In this document: positions 10,977-21,989 of the stretch, in pieces | Position numbering within the stretch: the first letter of the stretch is position 1 | Layout: every line of letters begins with the position of its first letter | Assembly (NCBI GenBank): GCA_945859605.1 | Contig: OX243825.1 | Span: 29,431,567 to 29,495,566, forward strand | Length of the DNA: 64,000 nucleotides | Direction of reading: 5' to 3' | From: Lumbricus rubellus | Taxonomy: Eukaryota > Annelida > Clitellata > Crassiclitellata > Lumbricidae | Position numbers and translations under genes: made by a program | The notes under the pieces: model-generated | What the model saw: the letters and a program-made list of their open reading frames with translations, nothing else | What the model was told of the DNA's origin: nothing | Database searches by the model: none

Positions 10977-12240
10977 GTCGTCGGCTGGCCTTCTTCCAGT
11001 TCATCAGTCGGCCTACCGGAAACATCATTCGACCGAGACCGCTCTTCTTAAGGTTGTAACAGACCTTACGGAAGCGATCGATGCGGGCAACCACGCTTTG
11101 CTTGGTCTGCTCGATCTCTCGGCCGCCTTCGATACGGTCGACCATGATGTTCTGGTCGAGCGCTTGTCCAGGACGTATGGGATCCGCTCAACCGCGCTTG
11201 ACTGGCTTCGCTCCTATCTCTTCAATCGCCGACAGACGGTGCTCTTCGACGGGGTCTTCTCAACCATCCGCTCTCTCTTCTGTGGCGTCTCTCAGGGCTC
11301 TGTTCTCGGCCCGCTGCTGTTTCTGCTCTACACCGCCGACGTGGGTGAGCTTGCTACAAGTCTCGGCCTAGCATCTCATTTCTATGCCGACGACTCTCAG
11401 CTCTACACGTGGGGACATCCATCAACTGTCGAGCAGCAGAGGGGAAGAATGGAGCTTGGCATTGAGCGGATTGCCGACTGGATGCGGTCGAATCGACTGC
11501 GGCTTAACCCCGAGAAGACCGACTTCCTGTGGTGTGCGACCAGAAGACGGTGTCTCCATCTCGACACCGGCGCGCTGAGTGTCTGTGGGGCCCTGATACG
11601 GCCTTCGACTTCCGTGCGCGATCTCGGCGTCCTGCTGGAGTCAGATCTGTCCATGAGGCGCCATATCGCCTGGACAGTAGGTTGTTGCTTCCGGCAGCTC
11701 CGTCTCATCAGGAGCTGCATCAAGTCCTTGCCCTTTGAGGCCGCGAGGGCGGCCGTCGCCGCTTTCGTCACTTCCAAGGTGGATCGCTGCAACAGCTTGC
11801 TTGCCGGCGCGCCTGCGTGCCTCTTGGACGGACTCCAGTCAGTGCTTAATGCCGCGGCGAGGCTAGTCTGCAACAGGAGGGTGTACGACCACGTCACGCC
11901 GCTCCTCCGTGATGTCCTCCACTGGCTGCCTGTTCCATCTCGCATCGAATTCAAGCTCTGTTTGCTCGTGTTCAAATCGCTTCACGGAGCTGCGCCCCAG
12001 TACCTGCGCGATTGCTGCATAGAGACTCATTCCTCCGCGGCTGGGCTTCGGCTCAGATCATCCGAGAGGTCTGATTTGCGTGTGCGGAGAATGAGAACGT
12101 GCTTCGGCGATCGTGCCTTCTCGGTCGCTGGTCCTCGTTGCTGGAACAGTCTTCCTCTCGCTATCCGATCAGCAGGCTCAGTGGACTCTTTTAAAGCCAG
12201 GCTAAAATCACACTTGTTCGCTAGGGCTTATCCGGTGTAG
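10975..12240 (+). CDS. LINE reverse transcriptase, C-terminal ~420 residues, open frame
   Basis: RNA-dependent DNA polymerase of a non-LTR retrotransposon. Visible blocks are AYRKHHSTETALL near residue 13, LLDLSAAFDTVDH near 43 (first catalytic Asp), GVSQGSVLGPLLF near 104, FYADDSQLY near 136 (YADD centre), LRLNPEKTDFL near 175, and the C-terminal CR1/L2-type block FSVAGPRCWNSLP near 384. There are no stops over 421 codons, so the copy is young, but it lacks the endonuclease and the N-terminal RT motifs. The ATG at 10975 lies on the junction with the CATA array and is not a native start. Base composition is GC-rich against AT-rich surroundings. By established family features it belongs to the CR1/L2/Rex side of the Jockey group. 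Confidence 0.9.
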   Translation: MSSAGLLPVHQSAYRKHHSTETALLKVVTDLTEAIDAGNHALLGLLDLSAAFDTVDHDVLVERLSRTYGIRSTALDWLRSYLFNRRQTVLFDGVFSTIRSLFCGVSQGSVLGPLLFLLYTADVGELATSLGLASHFYADDSQLYTWGHPSTVEQQRGRMELGIERIADWMRSNRLRLNPEKTDFLWCATRRRCLHLDTGALSVCGALIRPSTSVRDLGVLLESDLSMRRHIAWTVGCCFRQLRLIRSCIKSLPFEAARAAVAAFVTSKVDRCNSLLAGAPACLLDGLQSVLNAAARLVCNRRVYDHVTPLLRDVLHWLPVPSRIEFKLCLLVFKSLHGAAPQYLRDCCIETHSSAAGLRLRSSERSDLRVRRMRTCFGDRAFSVAGPRCWNSLPLAIRSAGSVDSFKARLKSHLFARAYPV

Positions 12241-12301
12241 CTGTTTTTTGTAAGGCGCCCTTGTAACGGCATGGCTGTGTTACTGCGCCATGTAAATCGT
12301 C

Positions 12302-12340
<39 letters not shown>
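10977..12340 (+). mobile_element. 5'-truncated CR1/L2-like LINE within a CATA array
   Basis: The reverse-transcriptase ORF is followed by a short 3' UTR containing GGCGCCC and a (TTA)n tail at about 12302-12340. CATA repeats flank both ends, so it either inserted into a CATA array or its ends seeded one. The 5' half (endonuclease and start of RT) is missing. Confidence 0.8.
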
Positions 12341-12477
12341 CATACATACATACATACATACATACATACATACATACATACATACATACATACATACATA
12401 CATCCATACATCCATACATACATACATACATACATACATACATACATACATACATACATACATACATACATACATAC
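12338..12477. repeat. CATA array after the LINE tail
   Basis: CATA repeats with two CATC variants following the TTA tail. Confidence 0.95.
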
Positions 12478-12479
12478 TA

Positions 12480-13066
12480 GCCGTCATATATACATAGGCC
12501 TACATCAAAACATACATACTATGCACATATAAACAGTCATGCTTGATAACCATGTATTGACGCATGAAATACATGTAGCTTACATTTCTCCCGAAATAAG
12601 CTCAAAGAACTAGAATGTCTAGAGTTAGCAAGTTTATTCTCGCTTCTGAAACTGAAAATACGATACAATCCGTAAACATCGTCGAACTGCTACAGTAGCA
12701 TTCACTTCTCACGTCAGCTGCAGACAAAAGACAATTCGTGTCTTGAAACAGCAACAAGTAACTGTTGACGAAAGCAATGGTTCTCAGTCAGATACCATAC
12801 TTAAAATGAGGTCTACGTACAAAATAAACCTTTTTTCGACAAACGAGTACTTACTGAAAAAACTGGCTTCAACCAAAAGCAGTGAAGAAAACGTCAGAAT
12901 GTTTTTCACGCCCCTTCGCGCTCTCTTTAGGTAAATAATCGGTTTCTATCCGCTAGAGGTCTCTCTCAGTCTAAGAAGGTCAGTCATCCGTGACTATTAC
13001 CCATTCTAGGTCTATGTCAGTCCAAACCAGTCGTGGGACCCAACAACATTGCAAACACAAAATACA
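12480..13066. other. No recognisable feature
   Basis: Unique sequence. A 63-codon frame at 12743-12934 shows no motif. Confidence 0.5.
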
Positions 13067-13071
13067 GACAC

Positions 13072-13120
<49 letters not shown>
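13067..13120. repeat. CA microsatellite
   Basis: Tandem CA with some CATA units. Confidence 0.9.
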
Positions 13121-13121
<1 letters not shown>

Positions 13122-13690
13122 TCGTACAATCATGCCATACCCGACCCGCTTTCTCTCCATTCTTACTTTTAAAACAGTTGAGTCTCGCAAAACATTATAA
13201 TTATCAACTTAGCATGTGGACATGACTTGTGTCTCTGAACACATGCAAGTATCTTGTAAAAACTGGCAAAGTGTTAATTTATACCGTTTCGATGAGGACG
13301 GGTACGTCGGGTAGCCTATTTGATCCGTTTAATTCTCGTTAAAATTAAAAAATACTTTCATCAACACAAATGCAGTTTCGGTTGTGGCTAAGCATGAGAT
13401 ACTTTATCCAACATGGCTCTTCTTATTTGTCCGATCGTTTTATGTAACGGTGTGCGTGAGTTTGAGCTCGTCTAGTGGAAATAAAGGTTAGGCTACTTGC
13501 TGTCTTACTTACTTGCTTTATGTTCAACGCCTAACCCAGTATGCAGTTCAGGCATGCTCGACGAAATAATAAAGAACAAAAAATACAATGTTCAAAAAAA
13601 ACAAACCCGCAAGCCTATCTTTGATGGCATCTTGCAAAAATCAATCGGAGACATTAAATGAGGATCAAGCGCCCAGTGACGCACGCATAG
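13121..13690. other. No recognisable feature
   Basis: Spacer before gene B; nothing recognised. Confidence 0.5.
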
Positions 13691-13691
13691 A

Positions 13692-13756
13692 TAACCCCCC
13701 CCACACACACACACATATACAGGCCTACACACAGTCACACACACACACACACACAA
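13692..13756. repeat. CA microsatellite just upstream of the gene B promoter
   Basis: CACACA tract ending 15 bp before the distal conserved promoter block. Confidence 0.9.
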
Positions 13757-13770
13757 GAAGAGCAAACATC

Positions 13771-13996
13771 CGAAGGCGTACCGGTGGATATAAACTGGGA
13801 GTCCGTACGCGCCCTAAACAGGAGAGAACGTGTTTCTTTCACTGAAAAACAAACCGCTAGATGCAGCGAAGTTTTGATTGGCTCGATATTAAATTTAAAT
13901 TTTATGATCGGAGCGTGATGCCTCGCCTCAAAGGACACCAATCGCTCGTGCAACAGCTGGAACTGCGTCGCTCATAACTTCGCTATAATTATATAC
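13771..13996 (+). promoter_or_regulatory. Gene B promoter with blocks shared by all visible paralogs
   Basis: The distal block CGAAGGCGTACC plus GATATAAA lies at 13771-13794. The proximal block contains GATGCCTCGCCTCAAAGGA, CCAATC at 13938-13943 (CCAAT-box-like), CAACAGCTG at 13951-13959 (E-box CAGCTG), TGCGTC at 13964-13969 (CRE-half-like) and TATAATTATATA at 13984-13995. The same order is seen upstream of C, D and E. Factor assignments are inference from motif form. Confidence 0.75.
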
Positions 13997-14014
13997 CGCT
14001 TGCATTCTATGCCT

Positions 14015-14096
14015 CTAGTGTGTTCACATTTATTGGTGAAGAATCTTTGACTTCGGCAGAAAATCCTTAACACTGAAACGTTGTTTCACAGGAACG
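14015..14096 (+). other. Gene B non-coding 5' exon
   Basis: The start is inferred about 20-30 nt after the TATA box. The exon carries ATTGGTGAAGAATCTTTGAC, also found in the D exon and in variant form in C and E. Donor GTAACT at 14097; the other three genes have a GTAACT/GTAATT donor at the aligned place. Confidence 0.65.
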
Positions 14097-14479
14097 GTAA
14101 CTATAATTATCGTTTTGCTGCATCAATCTAGAATAATGATTAACAATCATTATAAGCTTAGCCGAGATCTCTCTCAAAATAATGTGTTCGTTTATTTCTT
14201 AAGCGATAGACTTCAGTCGCTGGACATCGTTTTCCATTCATTATTTCACTAAAATAATGAACTTATTATTGTTCATCTTTAGCCTACAAGGGTTCGCTTT
14301 CAAACATCGCGCGGCCATCCACCGAGATAATTTATTGTATTTGCTCACTAACCCATTGCAATGCTCTTCTCTCCCCAACAGCCTTTCCGAATCCCGAGAG
14401 GCATTATATTTTAAGGCCACAAAGGTTAGTCCAAGTCCGACCGTGTAACCCAGTATAGGGACTAGGCCTACATATAATT

Positions 14480-14890
14480 TATGAGTGAGGCCTTGCACTG
14501 GCTTCCTTTCCCGCAGCGCATTTCATTCAGGATTGTATCTTTCTTGTAGCGATGCTTGTCAGGTTGAGAAATCTCTTATCTGCTCGAACTCTGCCTCCGC
14601 CTTTTCACTTGTATGGACCGCCATGCACTGCGCTCTGCTGTCTATGGTGACTTAATGGTTCCTTTCACTCGCTCTGCGACAAAACAGAGCCTTTCGTTCT
14701 CTGTGGCTGGTCCAACAAACAGGAATGGTCTTCCATTGACTATGCGACACCTCCCAAACTGTTCTCAATATCGCAAACAGTTACTGTTGAAGACGTTTTG
14801 TTCGCTTGATCACGGCTGGGAGCGCTTCTGAGTAGGTATATCTTGAGAGGCGCCATATAAATTCTTAATGATTGATTGATTGATTTACAG
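14480..14890 (+). pseudogene. LINE 3' fragment (CR1/L2-like) with TGAT tail
   Basis: Broken translation: ALHWLPFPQRISFRI near 14495, RSAVYGDLMVP, SFSVAGP then NGLPLTMR. It ends in GGGAGCGCTTCTGAGTAGG, GGCGCCATATAAATT and a (TGAT)n tail. It lies between the 5' exon and the signal exon of gene B. Confidence 0.7.
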
Positions 14891-15128
14891 CAGTGGCTCA
14901 AAGAGAGGAATTTATTTGATTTACATGAATCGTGTTTGCATGAAATAATTTATAATTATTATTGTCTAAATCAATGAGATTTTCAGATCATTTGAATTGC
15001 AATCGAAACTTGTTTAATATCTTAAATGTACACAGAATCAGTCGTTGATGAATGTTTTCCATCGATGTGCAGCCTCTTCAGACTGACTTTTAATTTTGAT
15101 TCTGCAACGACTGTTGATATTATTTCAG

Positions 15129-15177
15129 ATGAAGACATTCCTGCTGCTCGTGTCCTGCATTCTGGCGATTGTCCTTG
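15129..15177 (+). CDS. Gene B exon 1: signal peptide
   Basis: The acceptor TTTCAG ends at 15128 and the ATG follows at once. Sixteen codons read MKTFLLLVSCILAIVL, then one base of a split codon before donor GTAAGG at 15178. It is the same length and phase as the matching exons of C, D and E. A Lys followed by a long hydrophobic run is a standard secretory signal. Confidence 0.88.
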
Positions 15178-15224
15178 GTAAGGCAGCAATCAACATACCA
15201 TTCTTCTTTTTCTTTTGTGCTCCT

Positions 15225-15565
15225 CCTGAAGCGGGTTCGCGTTTCCAACGAAGCCACTCATCTCTATTCTGCGCTTCTCTGTTCACTGTCCTGCTGTAGT
15301 AGCCTTCCTTTGTCATCGCACATTCCAGTAGCATCGTTCTTGGTTTTCATCGTGTCTTATTTTATTCCATTCTTCCCTCGATGATATCTTTTGCTATGCC
15401 GTGGCCATTCCAGTCTCTCTGCCGTCCTCGTAGGCCTATTGTCCCCAGCATTGACCCTTTCCCTCCCACCATCAGATTCTGTAGAATGTCTTCAGTCGTC
15501 TTGTGTTCCCTCCAGCTCATGACTCTTTCCATTCTGCGCCAAATCCACATTTCAAAATAATACAA
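15225..15565 (-). pseudogene. Decayed LINE C-terminus (RTE/endonuclease-RT type), antisense
   Basis: The minus translation gives FEMWIWRRMERVMSWREHKT, then ILQNL and RGRQR, and after a frame shift NREAQNRDEWLRW. This matches the order of the FEM-YRKMLRVSWRE and GRPRRRW / ARNREQW blocks of the LINE at 59590-61111. Confidence 0.6.
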
Positions 15566-15578
15566 TCTTCTATATCAT

Positions 15579-15702
15579 CCATCCATCCATCCATGCATCC
15601 ACCACCACCACCACCACCACCATCATCATCATCATCGTCGTCGTCGTCATCTTCATCATCATCGTCATCGTGATCGTTGTCATCGTCGTCATTATCGTCA
15701 AG
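15579..15702. repeat. CATC/CAC/ATC mixed microsatellite
   Basis: CATC, then CCA, then TCA/TCG triplets in gene B intron 1. Confidence 0.85.
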
Positions 15703-15916
15703 CATTTCCATCTTGGTTTTTTGATAATTCTTTGCTTCAAACATTTTCTATTCAGCATTCCAAAAACTTGTGTGGAATGTTCAATTATTCTTTGCACTTG
15801 TTTTAGCGTTGCTGCCATCTGAGTTTATTAGAAATCATCATAATTATATTAACGTATTATGATTCGTCAACCTATATATAGGTTTACGAATTGTTCAATT
15901 TGTTCTTTATCTTTAA

Positions 15917-16561
15917 CCCCTCGGAGGCTAACCTATAAAAAAATCACATATTGAATAATCTGGGGTATATTTTTCACCCCACACCATTTGAGGTCTATGG
16001 TATAAAATTAGACCATGTTTGATCAACAACGGCACTTAATTCAAGTTCAACATGAAATTGACAAACTATGAAACCTAACTAAGTTAAAATATCAGCACAA
16101 TCATCGAATCTACGGTCATCTATAATAGGCCTACACGAGTAACGCTTTGTTGCATGCTTTTCACATACAAAGTTGCAAAGCGTAGGCTAGGTCTATGACA
16201 TCATCGATTTCAACATTATCTAGCTCCGAGACATCATTGCAATCAACAAACTCTACATTTTCATCATCACTATCATCATTTTCAATCCATTGATATCGAT
16301 TATGATATCAATTTAGCGGCTTTGACTGCTGATAACCGTCGAAACTTCTTCAACGCAAATACGTTATCAATAACAATGGCCATTATATGACGTCAGTCAC
16401 GTGACCATGCATTCAATTTAAAAAAATTAAAATGTGGAATTAAGCAAACATCATCTATGAACAGATACACAAAAGCGCAAAGCTTAATTTTAAAGCAGTA
16501 CAAAATTTCAGGGCAAATACTGACAGTGGGGTGAAAAAAACCCCAGGTTAGCCTCCGAGGG
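15917..16561. mobile_element. TTAA element with CCCCTCGGAGGCTAACC ends
   Basis: TTAA at 15913-15916 and 16562-16565 flank terminal inverted repeats CCCCTCGGAGGCTAACC / GGTTAGCCTCCGAGGG. The subtermini hold GGGGT...ACCCC complementary runs. It is 645 bp, non-coding and piggyBac-like by its ends, in intron 1 of gene B. Confidence 0.78.
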
Positions 16562-16565
16562 TTAA

Positions 16566-17600
16566 ACGATGAATGAAACACGAATTCATTCTATTTACGT
16601 TGAATATGGATTGTTTAATTGACGAATATTAATAAAATTTCGTTGCCCAATTTTTTTAAATTTCAAGAGATTCAGGCTATTCAGGCCTAATAACAACTGT
16701 AATGACCATGCGAGCAGAAACAATTAGGCCTACTTATTTACAATGACAATGGTTAAACATTTGTGTATATGCCTATTTCTTTCGCTGTTTGAAAGTTTAA
16801 AAAAAATCGCATGCAAACATTTTGCCGTGTCATGCCTGTTACTAATTTTTCCCTACGAATTTTTATTTGCACAGTTCTTTCTTAGTCTGGTTCGCTTCAG
16901 AGACTCAGTGGCTCCTCTGGTCTTACGAATATTGCAAGCATCACTAGTGTGATTTGAATGCTTGCAGTCCGTTTATTATCTTTGGCGGGCTGCGATTAAC
17001 GCAGAAAATGGCCAATATTATTTTTACCTGTCCAGCTGAGTGTACATGATCGGATTTTCGCTTGTAATTATATTATCAAACATTGATTAATTTTTGATGA
17101 CCACAAGAGATAACCGACAAACAAAAACATCATGCTTCATTTTTATTAGAAAACAGCAGTTTAATGTGCGAATGCCAAGACACAGCAATATTTGGCCTAT
17201 TTTAGGCTAATTGTTGCGTATGAAGATTGAAGAATCGAGGATTGACCAGTGGAACAAGTTGGATTCATGAAACCACCTTGCCCCGACATCTTGACCCAAA
17301 ATATGCACACCACAAAATTGCCCATATTAATAATCTGACGACGTTTAACCTACAGTAAATATTCACGCAATTTACGCTTTCACCAGATTTTGCTATAAAG
17401 AGCCTATCTGTGGGACGGCGTAAAAATGAATATCAGCATGATTGATTCATCAGCTGCATGAGCAATTATTTCACCATTTTGATGCTGTTGTTAAACACAA
17501 ACATGGAAATATTGAACCGTCCGCATCCAACACAATCGTAGCCCAATTATCACCGCCGTCACATTGAAATAAATTATTATTCTTATTTGTATCATTCTGC
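16566..17600. other. Gene B intron sequence, nothing recognised
   Basis: AT-rich intron. The frame at 16743-16952 shows no motif. Confidence 0.5.
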
Positions 17601-17626
17601 CATTCTGCCTGTTCAAACTATTGTAG

Positions 17627-17764
17627 TGCGCGATGTATCGGCAGATGTTTTTAATCCAAGAGATCTGTGTTTCGTGACACCTGAATGCCTTGTAAAGAGA
17701 GTCCTATGCGGAATCGAATGCGCATTTCCAGGTTTCGACGCCTACAACGGTTGCGTCGCAGTTT
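17627..17764 (+). CDS. Gene B exon 2: propeptide and cysteine core
   Basis: Acceptor ATTGTAG ends at 17626; donor GTAAGT at 17765. Phase 1 in and out. The pro-region VRDVSAD matches E. Six cysteine codons are visible, the last split by the donor. The extra first cysteine (DLC) is absent from the siblings. Confidence 0.85.
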
Positions 17765-17867
17765 GTAAGTTTTTGCAATAATTAGGCCTGCTTTTCTCAC
17801 AAAATTAATGACACACTTGTCAGTACAATGATGATCGCTATGGTGACAGAAAATAATACGAGTAAAA

Positions 17868-17984
17868 TTAAATGACGATGATGAGGATGAAAAAGGTGAC
17901 CATGATAATGATGATTATGATGATGATGACGATGATGATCTGGACGTTGTTGTTGATGACGACGACGACGACGACGACGACGAC

Positions 17985-18026
<42 letters not shown>

Positions 18027-18260
18027 GCTGACGACGACGATGACGGTGATTATGATGACGACGATGACGACGACGACGATGATGATGATGATGCTGGTGA
18101 TGATGGCGAAGACGATGATGATGATAATGATTATTATTATGATTAGATCTATGACAAAGATCACGATGATGACGGAACCGACGGTGTTTAGAGTAACGAT
18201 GATGATTAAAAAAATAACGACGACTATCATGACAATGATGCTTCTATGGTGATGACGATG
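17868..18260 (+). repeat. GAT/GAC microsatellite, gene B intron 2
   Basis: About 390 bp of GAT/GAC triplets with interruptions, starting 104 nt after exon 2. The long frames are repeat translations. Confidence 0.9.
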
Positions 18261-18281
18261 ATGCAGCTGCCATATGCGGGG

Positions 18282-18355
18282 CGCTGTAGTCGAGAGCGCC
18301 TCTGAGTAGACAACTTGAAAGGGCGCTATAAAAAGTACCCAAATAAACATTGCAA
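18282..18355 (+). mobile_element. SINE/LINE 3' tail fragment
   Basis: GAGAGCGCCTCTGAGTAG then CTTGAAAGGGCGCTATAAAA is the tail shared by the tRNA-SINEs and the LINE fragments here. Confidence 0.6.
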
Positions 18356-18362
18356 CCTTTAC

Positions 18363-18690
18363 AGAAGAAAAGTCAATAAAAGACATTAAATTTTAAGACA
18401 ATGAAACCACGATGTCATTTAATGTCATTAAATTTCAAAACAACATAATCACGATGTCATTTAATGTCACTAAACTTCAAGACAATGAAATCACAATGTC
18501 ATTTAATGTCATTAAATTTCAAGACAATGAAATCACGATGTCATTTAATGTCATTAAATTTCAAGACAATGATATCACGATGTCATTTAATGTAATTAAA
18601 TTTCAAGACAATGATATCACGATGTCGTTTAATGAAATCACGTTGTCATTTAATGTCATTAAATTTCAAGACAATGAAATCACGAGGATT
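18363..18690 (+). repeat. 42-bp minisatellite
   Basis: About seven copies of a 42-bp unit containing TCATTTAATGTCATTAAA and TTTCAAGACAATGAAATCAC. Because 42 is a multiple of three, it gives a false 14-residue repeat frame. Lies in gene B intron 2. Confidence 0.85.
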
Positions 18691-18768
18691 ACAACGACGA
18701 AAAGACGTCAAACGTCCGTCGGTGATAGCTGAGATATTGATGATAATTATCTTATGATCTGATGTTAA

Positions 18769-20857
18769 CCCATTAGTGCCTAGCGTCCCCAAAAATGGGA
18801 CACCACTTCAAAAATTCACATAAAATTAAATATGCATTGAAGATGCAATTTAATGTAATCGCAGTCATGCCAACATGTTGATAAAGTGATTCTGACACAA
18901 AATGCGCACCAAAAATATTTTTTTTCGACTGCAAATTGTGTTTTTGATCATGCCATTGGTCTATTTTAACAAATGTAAACATTGCGGACTTTCCGCTTCT
19001 TATTTAAAAATTTGTGTGTGCATTTCTACAAATCTATCTTTAGTTTCACAAACTTTGGCATATACTATTACATAAATAATTTTATCAAATTCATTTTAAT
19101 AAAATATAACGTGTGCATTCTATCACTGAAGTACTGTCCCATTTTTGAGGACGCAAGGCACGAATGGGTACGTGAAGTTCAATACACGCAGTTTTGCATC
19201 TTGTAAGACATTTTAGTCAGATATTGTTTGAAAAGAAGTATAAACGGCTGTTTGTAAGCAGAAGTATCACTTGCAGTGAAAGTTAGCGTTATATGATATT
19301 ATTTGACTCAAAAATATATTGACAACTTCAACTGTAGGCTACATCTGGCCTATGTATATATGTATAGACTACATGAATATTTCACAGGGATAGAAATCGT
19401 CCAGAACCTAATAGATCTATGCAATGTAGTGCAAGATAATAGTCAACATGCACTCATTCTGTTGTATGCAGTTGCTAGAAAATTATATTTAATAATTAAA
19501 TTTATTGTAGTTTATTTGAAATAAATAAGAAAAAATCAGTCGCGATGTAATTTGTCATTCTTTCGTAAGGTGTCATCCAAACTCAAGAAATGTCATTGTG
19601 CATTGTGCTCAATATAACATTCCTGTGACATTTCCAATTAGGCCTACTGCAATTTCAGGTAGGCCTAATGACAAGTCAATGGCATCGTACTATGTTCAAT
19701 ACACCCCTCGGATTTTGTTCTGATTCACATCCATGTCACCACATGAATGAGTTGGTATATGGGTCCCAAGCCTGGATTAGTCGGGAGGTATTATATTGTT
19801 TGTCATTTCAGTTGATTCCTACTAACAATTAGTGGTCTTTTAACCACTTCTTTACCACTCTCAGACTGCAACTAAGCCTTTTTTGCTACACAGACTGTTC
19901 GTTGAAAACACCACATGGTTACTTTACTCAGTCAGACCTATAATGGAGTTGGGGTCATGAGTCCTCAACTTGGTGTGGGTGGTCCTTGCAACAACTGTGT
20001 TGTGTAGGCTACTATGACTACTTCTTTACCACTCTGAGACTGCTACAGCAGATGAGCAAAATATACCACATATATTGAGACGATACAGGCAAACAAATGT
20101 GGAAATTTTCACTTCCTTTGGTCGAGCTGTTCAATATAGAAAAGTGATGGCCAGTTCATGGATCTAAACACATACTGTGTCTATTAGGGAAATGAAAGCT
20201 GACTGTATGAACTAGAAAGTATGAAGTTCACTTGTACTTTAGCACTAGATTCCATCTGTTGTAACTCAGATGCATTGTGCGAATGAAAGTGTGCGAAAAG
20301 TTTGAGAAAAATGAAATGTCGGTCCACATAAAAAGGGTTAGGCCAACAATCTACTACACAAAAACAGTCAAAAGCAATTTAGCACTTGAAACAGCTTCAT
20401 GTAACTGTCTTATAATCTTTCAATAACAGTGTTGGTTGCTATTGCTACAGGATGTTGATCTGAGACATGAACAGGGTTATTGCGATATGCTGCGTGTAAG
20501 CAATTCATTTCAAAATGTGAACAATTTTGCATAAAAATGTATTCAGGCATGCCATTTTTGTTGCAATTTTGCTTATAAATTTGATTTCCAATGATTCTGA
20601 GTACAAATTATATATCTGTTCTCTTAACTCAACTGTATCAACAGTCTTGAGTGATATAACCTGTACATATCACCATGTAAATCTTCACGTACCCATTCGT
20701 GCCTAGCGTCTCCAAAAATGGGACGCTTCAAAAACTTGCTCCTAAAGCATCAAAAGCAAAACTTTTGCAGAATTTTTATTTTTTACTGTCCAAACTCATC
20801 ATTTGCAACAAAGTTTTTATGTTTTGAGATGATTTTGAAAAATCAGGCACTAATGGG
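18769..20857. mobile_element. 2.1-kb TTAA element with CCCATTAGTGCC ends
   Basis: TTAA at 18765-18768 and 20858-20861 flank CCCATTAGTGCCT...AGGCACTAATGGG. Inside, an inverted pair at about 19128-19180 and 20688-20735 repeats the terminal motif (GTACCCATTCGTGCC, CCAAAAATGGGAC), so the element holds a palindrome within a palindrome. No transposase is recognised in the centre. Confidence 0.72.
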
Positions 20858-20945
20858 TTAAATGCGACAATGTTTTGTGTGTGTCTGTGTGAGAGTGTGC
20901 TGATTGTTCAGCATGCATAATATTAAGTGTCTCGTTTTCATTTAG

Positions 20946-21016
20946 GCTTGCCTCCTGGATGTCCCGTCATATTCTATTATCCTAACCTTCCTGCGCTTCC
21001 TGCGCCGATAGGATAA
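20946..21016 (+). CDS. Gene B exon 3: C-terminal tail and stop
   Basis: Acceptor TTTAG ends at 20945. GC completes the split cysteine codon, then LPPGCPVIF as in gene A and a Pro/Leu-rich end; TAA at 21014-21016. A good donor GTAAGT follows at 21037, 20 nt after the stop. Confidence 0.83.
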
Positions 21017-21129
21017 CCAGCATAGCTGCGAACCATGTAAGTCAATACTTTTGAGTCGTAATAATTATTATCATATCAACATGATTTTGTCCGCAGAAAT
21101 GCATGTTAGGCATTGCGAATCATCCATGT

Positions 21130-21490
21130 GGGAACAGGACATTACCCCGTCCCATTACCCCGTCCCATTACCCATCCTCCATTACTCCTACTGCCGTAGA
21201 ATATATTCCCCCCCATCATCACCCCTTCCCGGTCTTTACACGTATGCGTATTTGAAATAGTATGTCTATGTATTAGATAATTGGAAAACGTTGAAATCCG
21301 ACAATGATAAGTACTTTGTATTTGCAGAAATGACAACTACGACCATTCAAAGAATGCAACATGTACACAATTGTACAATGTACTCTAACATTTAAACTAT
21401 GGCGGGGAGGGTATTGGCCGTGGGGGTAATGACCGTGGGGGTAATGGTCGGGGAAAGTAATTGCCGGATGGGGTAGTATCCCCCTCTGTA
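21130..21490. repeat. Palindromic element with ATTACCCC / GGGGTAAT arms
   Basis: Repeated CATTACCCCGTCC on the left faces GTGGGGGTAATG on the right. Probably a small foldback element in gene B intron 3; exact ends were not found. Confidence 0.4.
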
Positions 21491-21989
21491 TCGACTGCTC
21501 GCTTTCTAATCTGCTGTGTAGATTTTAACGTGTAGAGTCCGGTGCATGGGTGTGCGTGTGTAAAGACCCGGTAATAATTATGTTCAACTCTTGCCTTTAT
21601 TTTCGTCTTGAATTTTCACACTCCTACTACATTCGTCGTTCTTTAAATCTTTCTGCTTGACAAAATAATGCATGTCCGTCACACACAGAATATTCTGCTT
21701 TTCACGCACACAGTCATGTAGGCCTACTCTCAACTTTCTACATGTCTATGAATCTCGAATGCTAGTCAGAGTAAAATGCAATTTGCAGATGCCTTTTACA
21801 CCGAAGCATATTTGCTTACCTGGCGCAGTATGGGAGATAAGAAGAAAAACCCATGGTCCAAAGTGTTTTTTTATGCTGACACTTAACACAAGTTGAGAGA
21901 AATTAAGTAGGCTAACCATGAGTAAGTCATGGTCCAAAGTGTGCATATGCTTAGACAAAGTGATTAAAGGCAATGAAGTAGCATTACCG

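Noticed and set aside
10363..11145. Long frames rich in Tyr-Ile-His-Thr or Met-Tyr-Val-Cys (also at 12221-12487, 21746-22850, 44076-44579, 46032-46354, 51337-52167, 53473-53992)
   Set aside because: Direct translations of CATA/GTAT arrays; open in several phases on both strands only because the repeat lacks stop codons.
17868..18386. Poly-Met, poly-Ile, poly-Asp and poly-His frames (also 25104-25501, 27404-27943, 55011-55599)
   Set aside because: Translations of GAT/GAC/GGT triplet arrays.
18363..18690. CRISPR-like array
   Set aside because: Units are contiguous with no unique spacers, and the setting is a eukaryotic intron.
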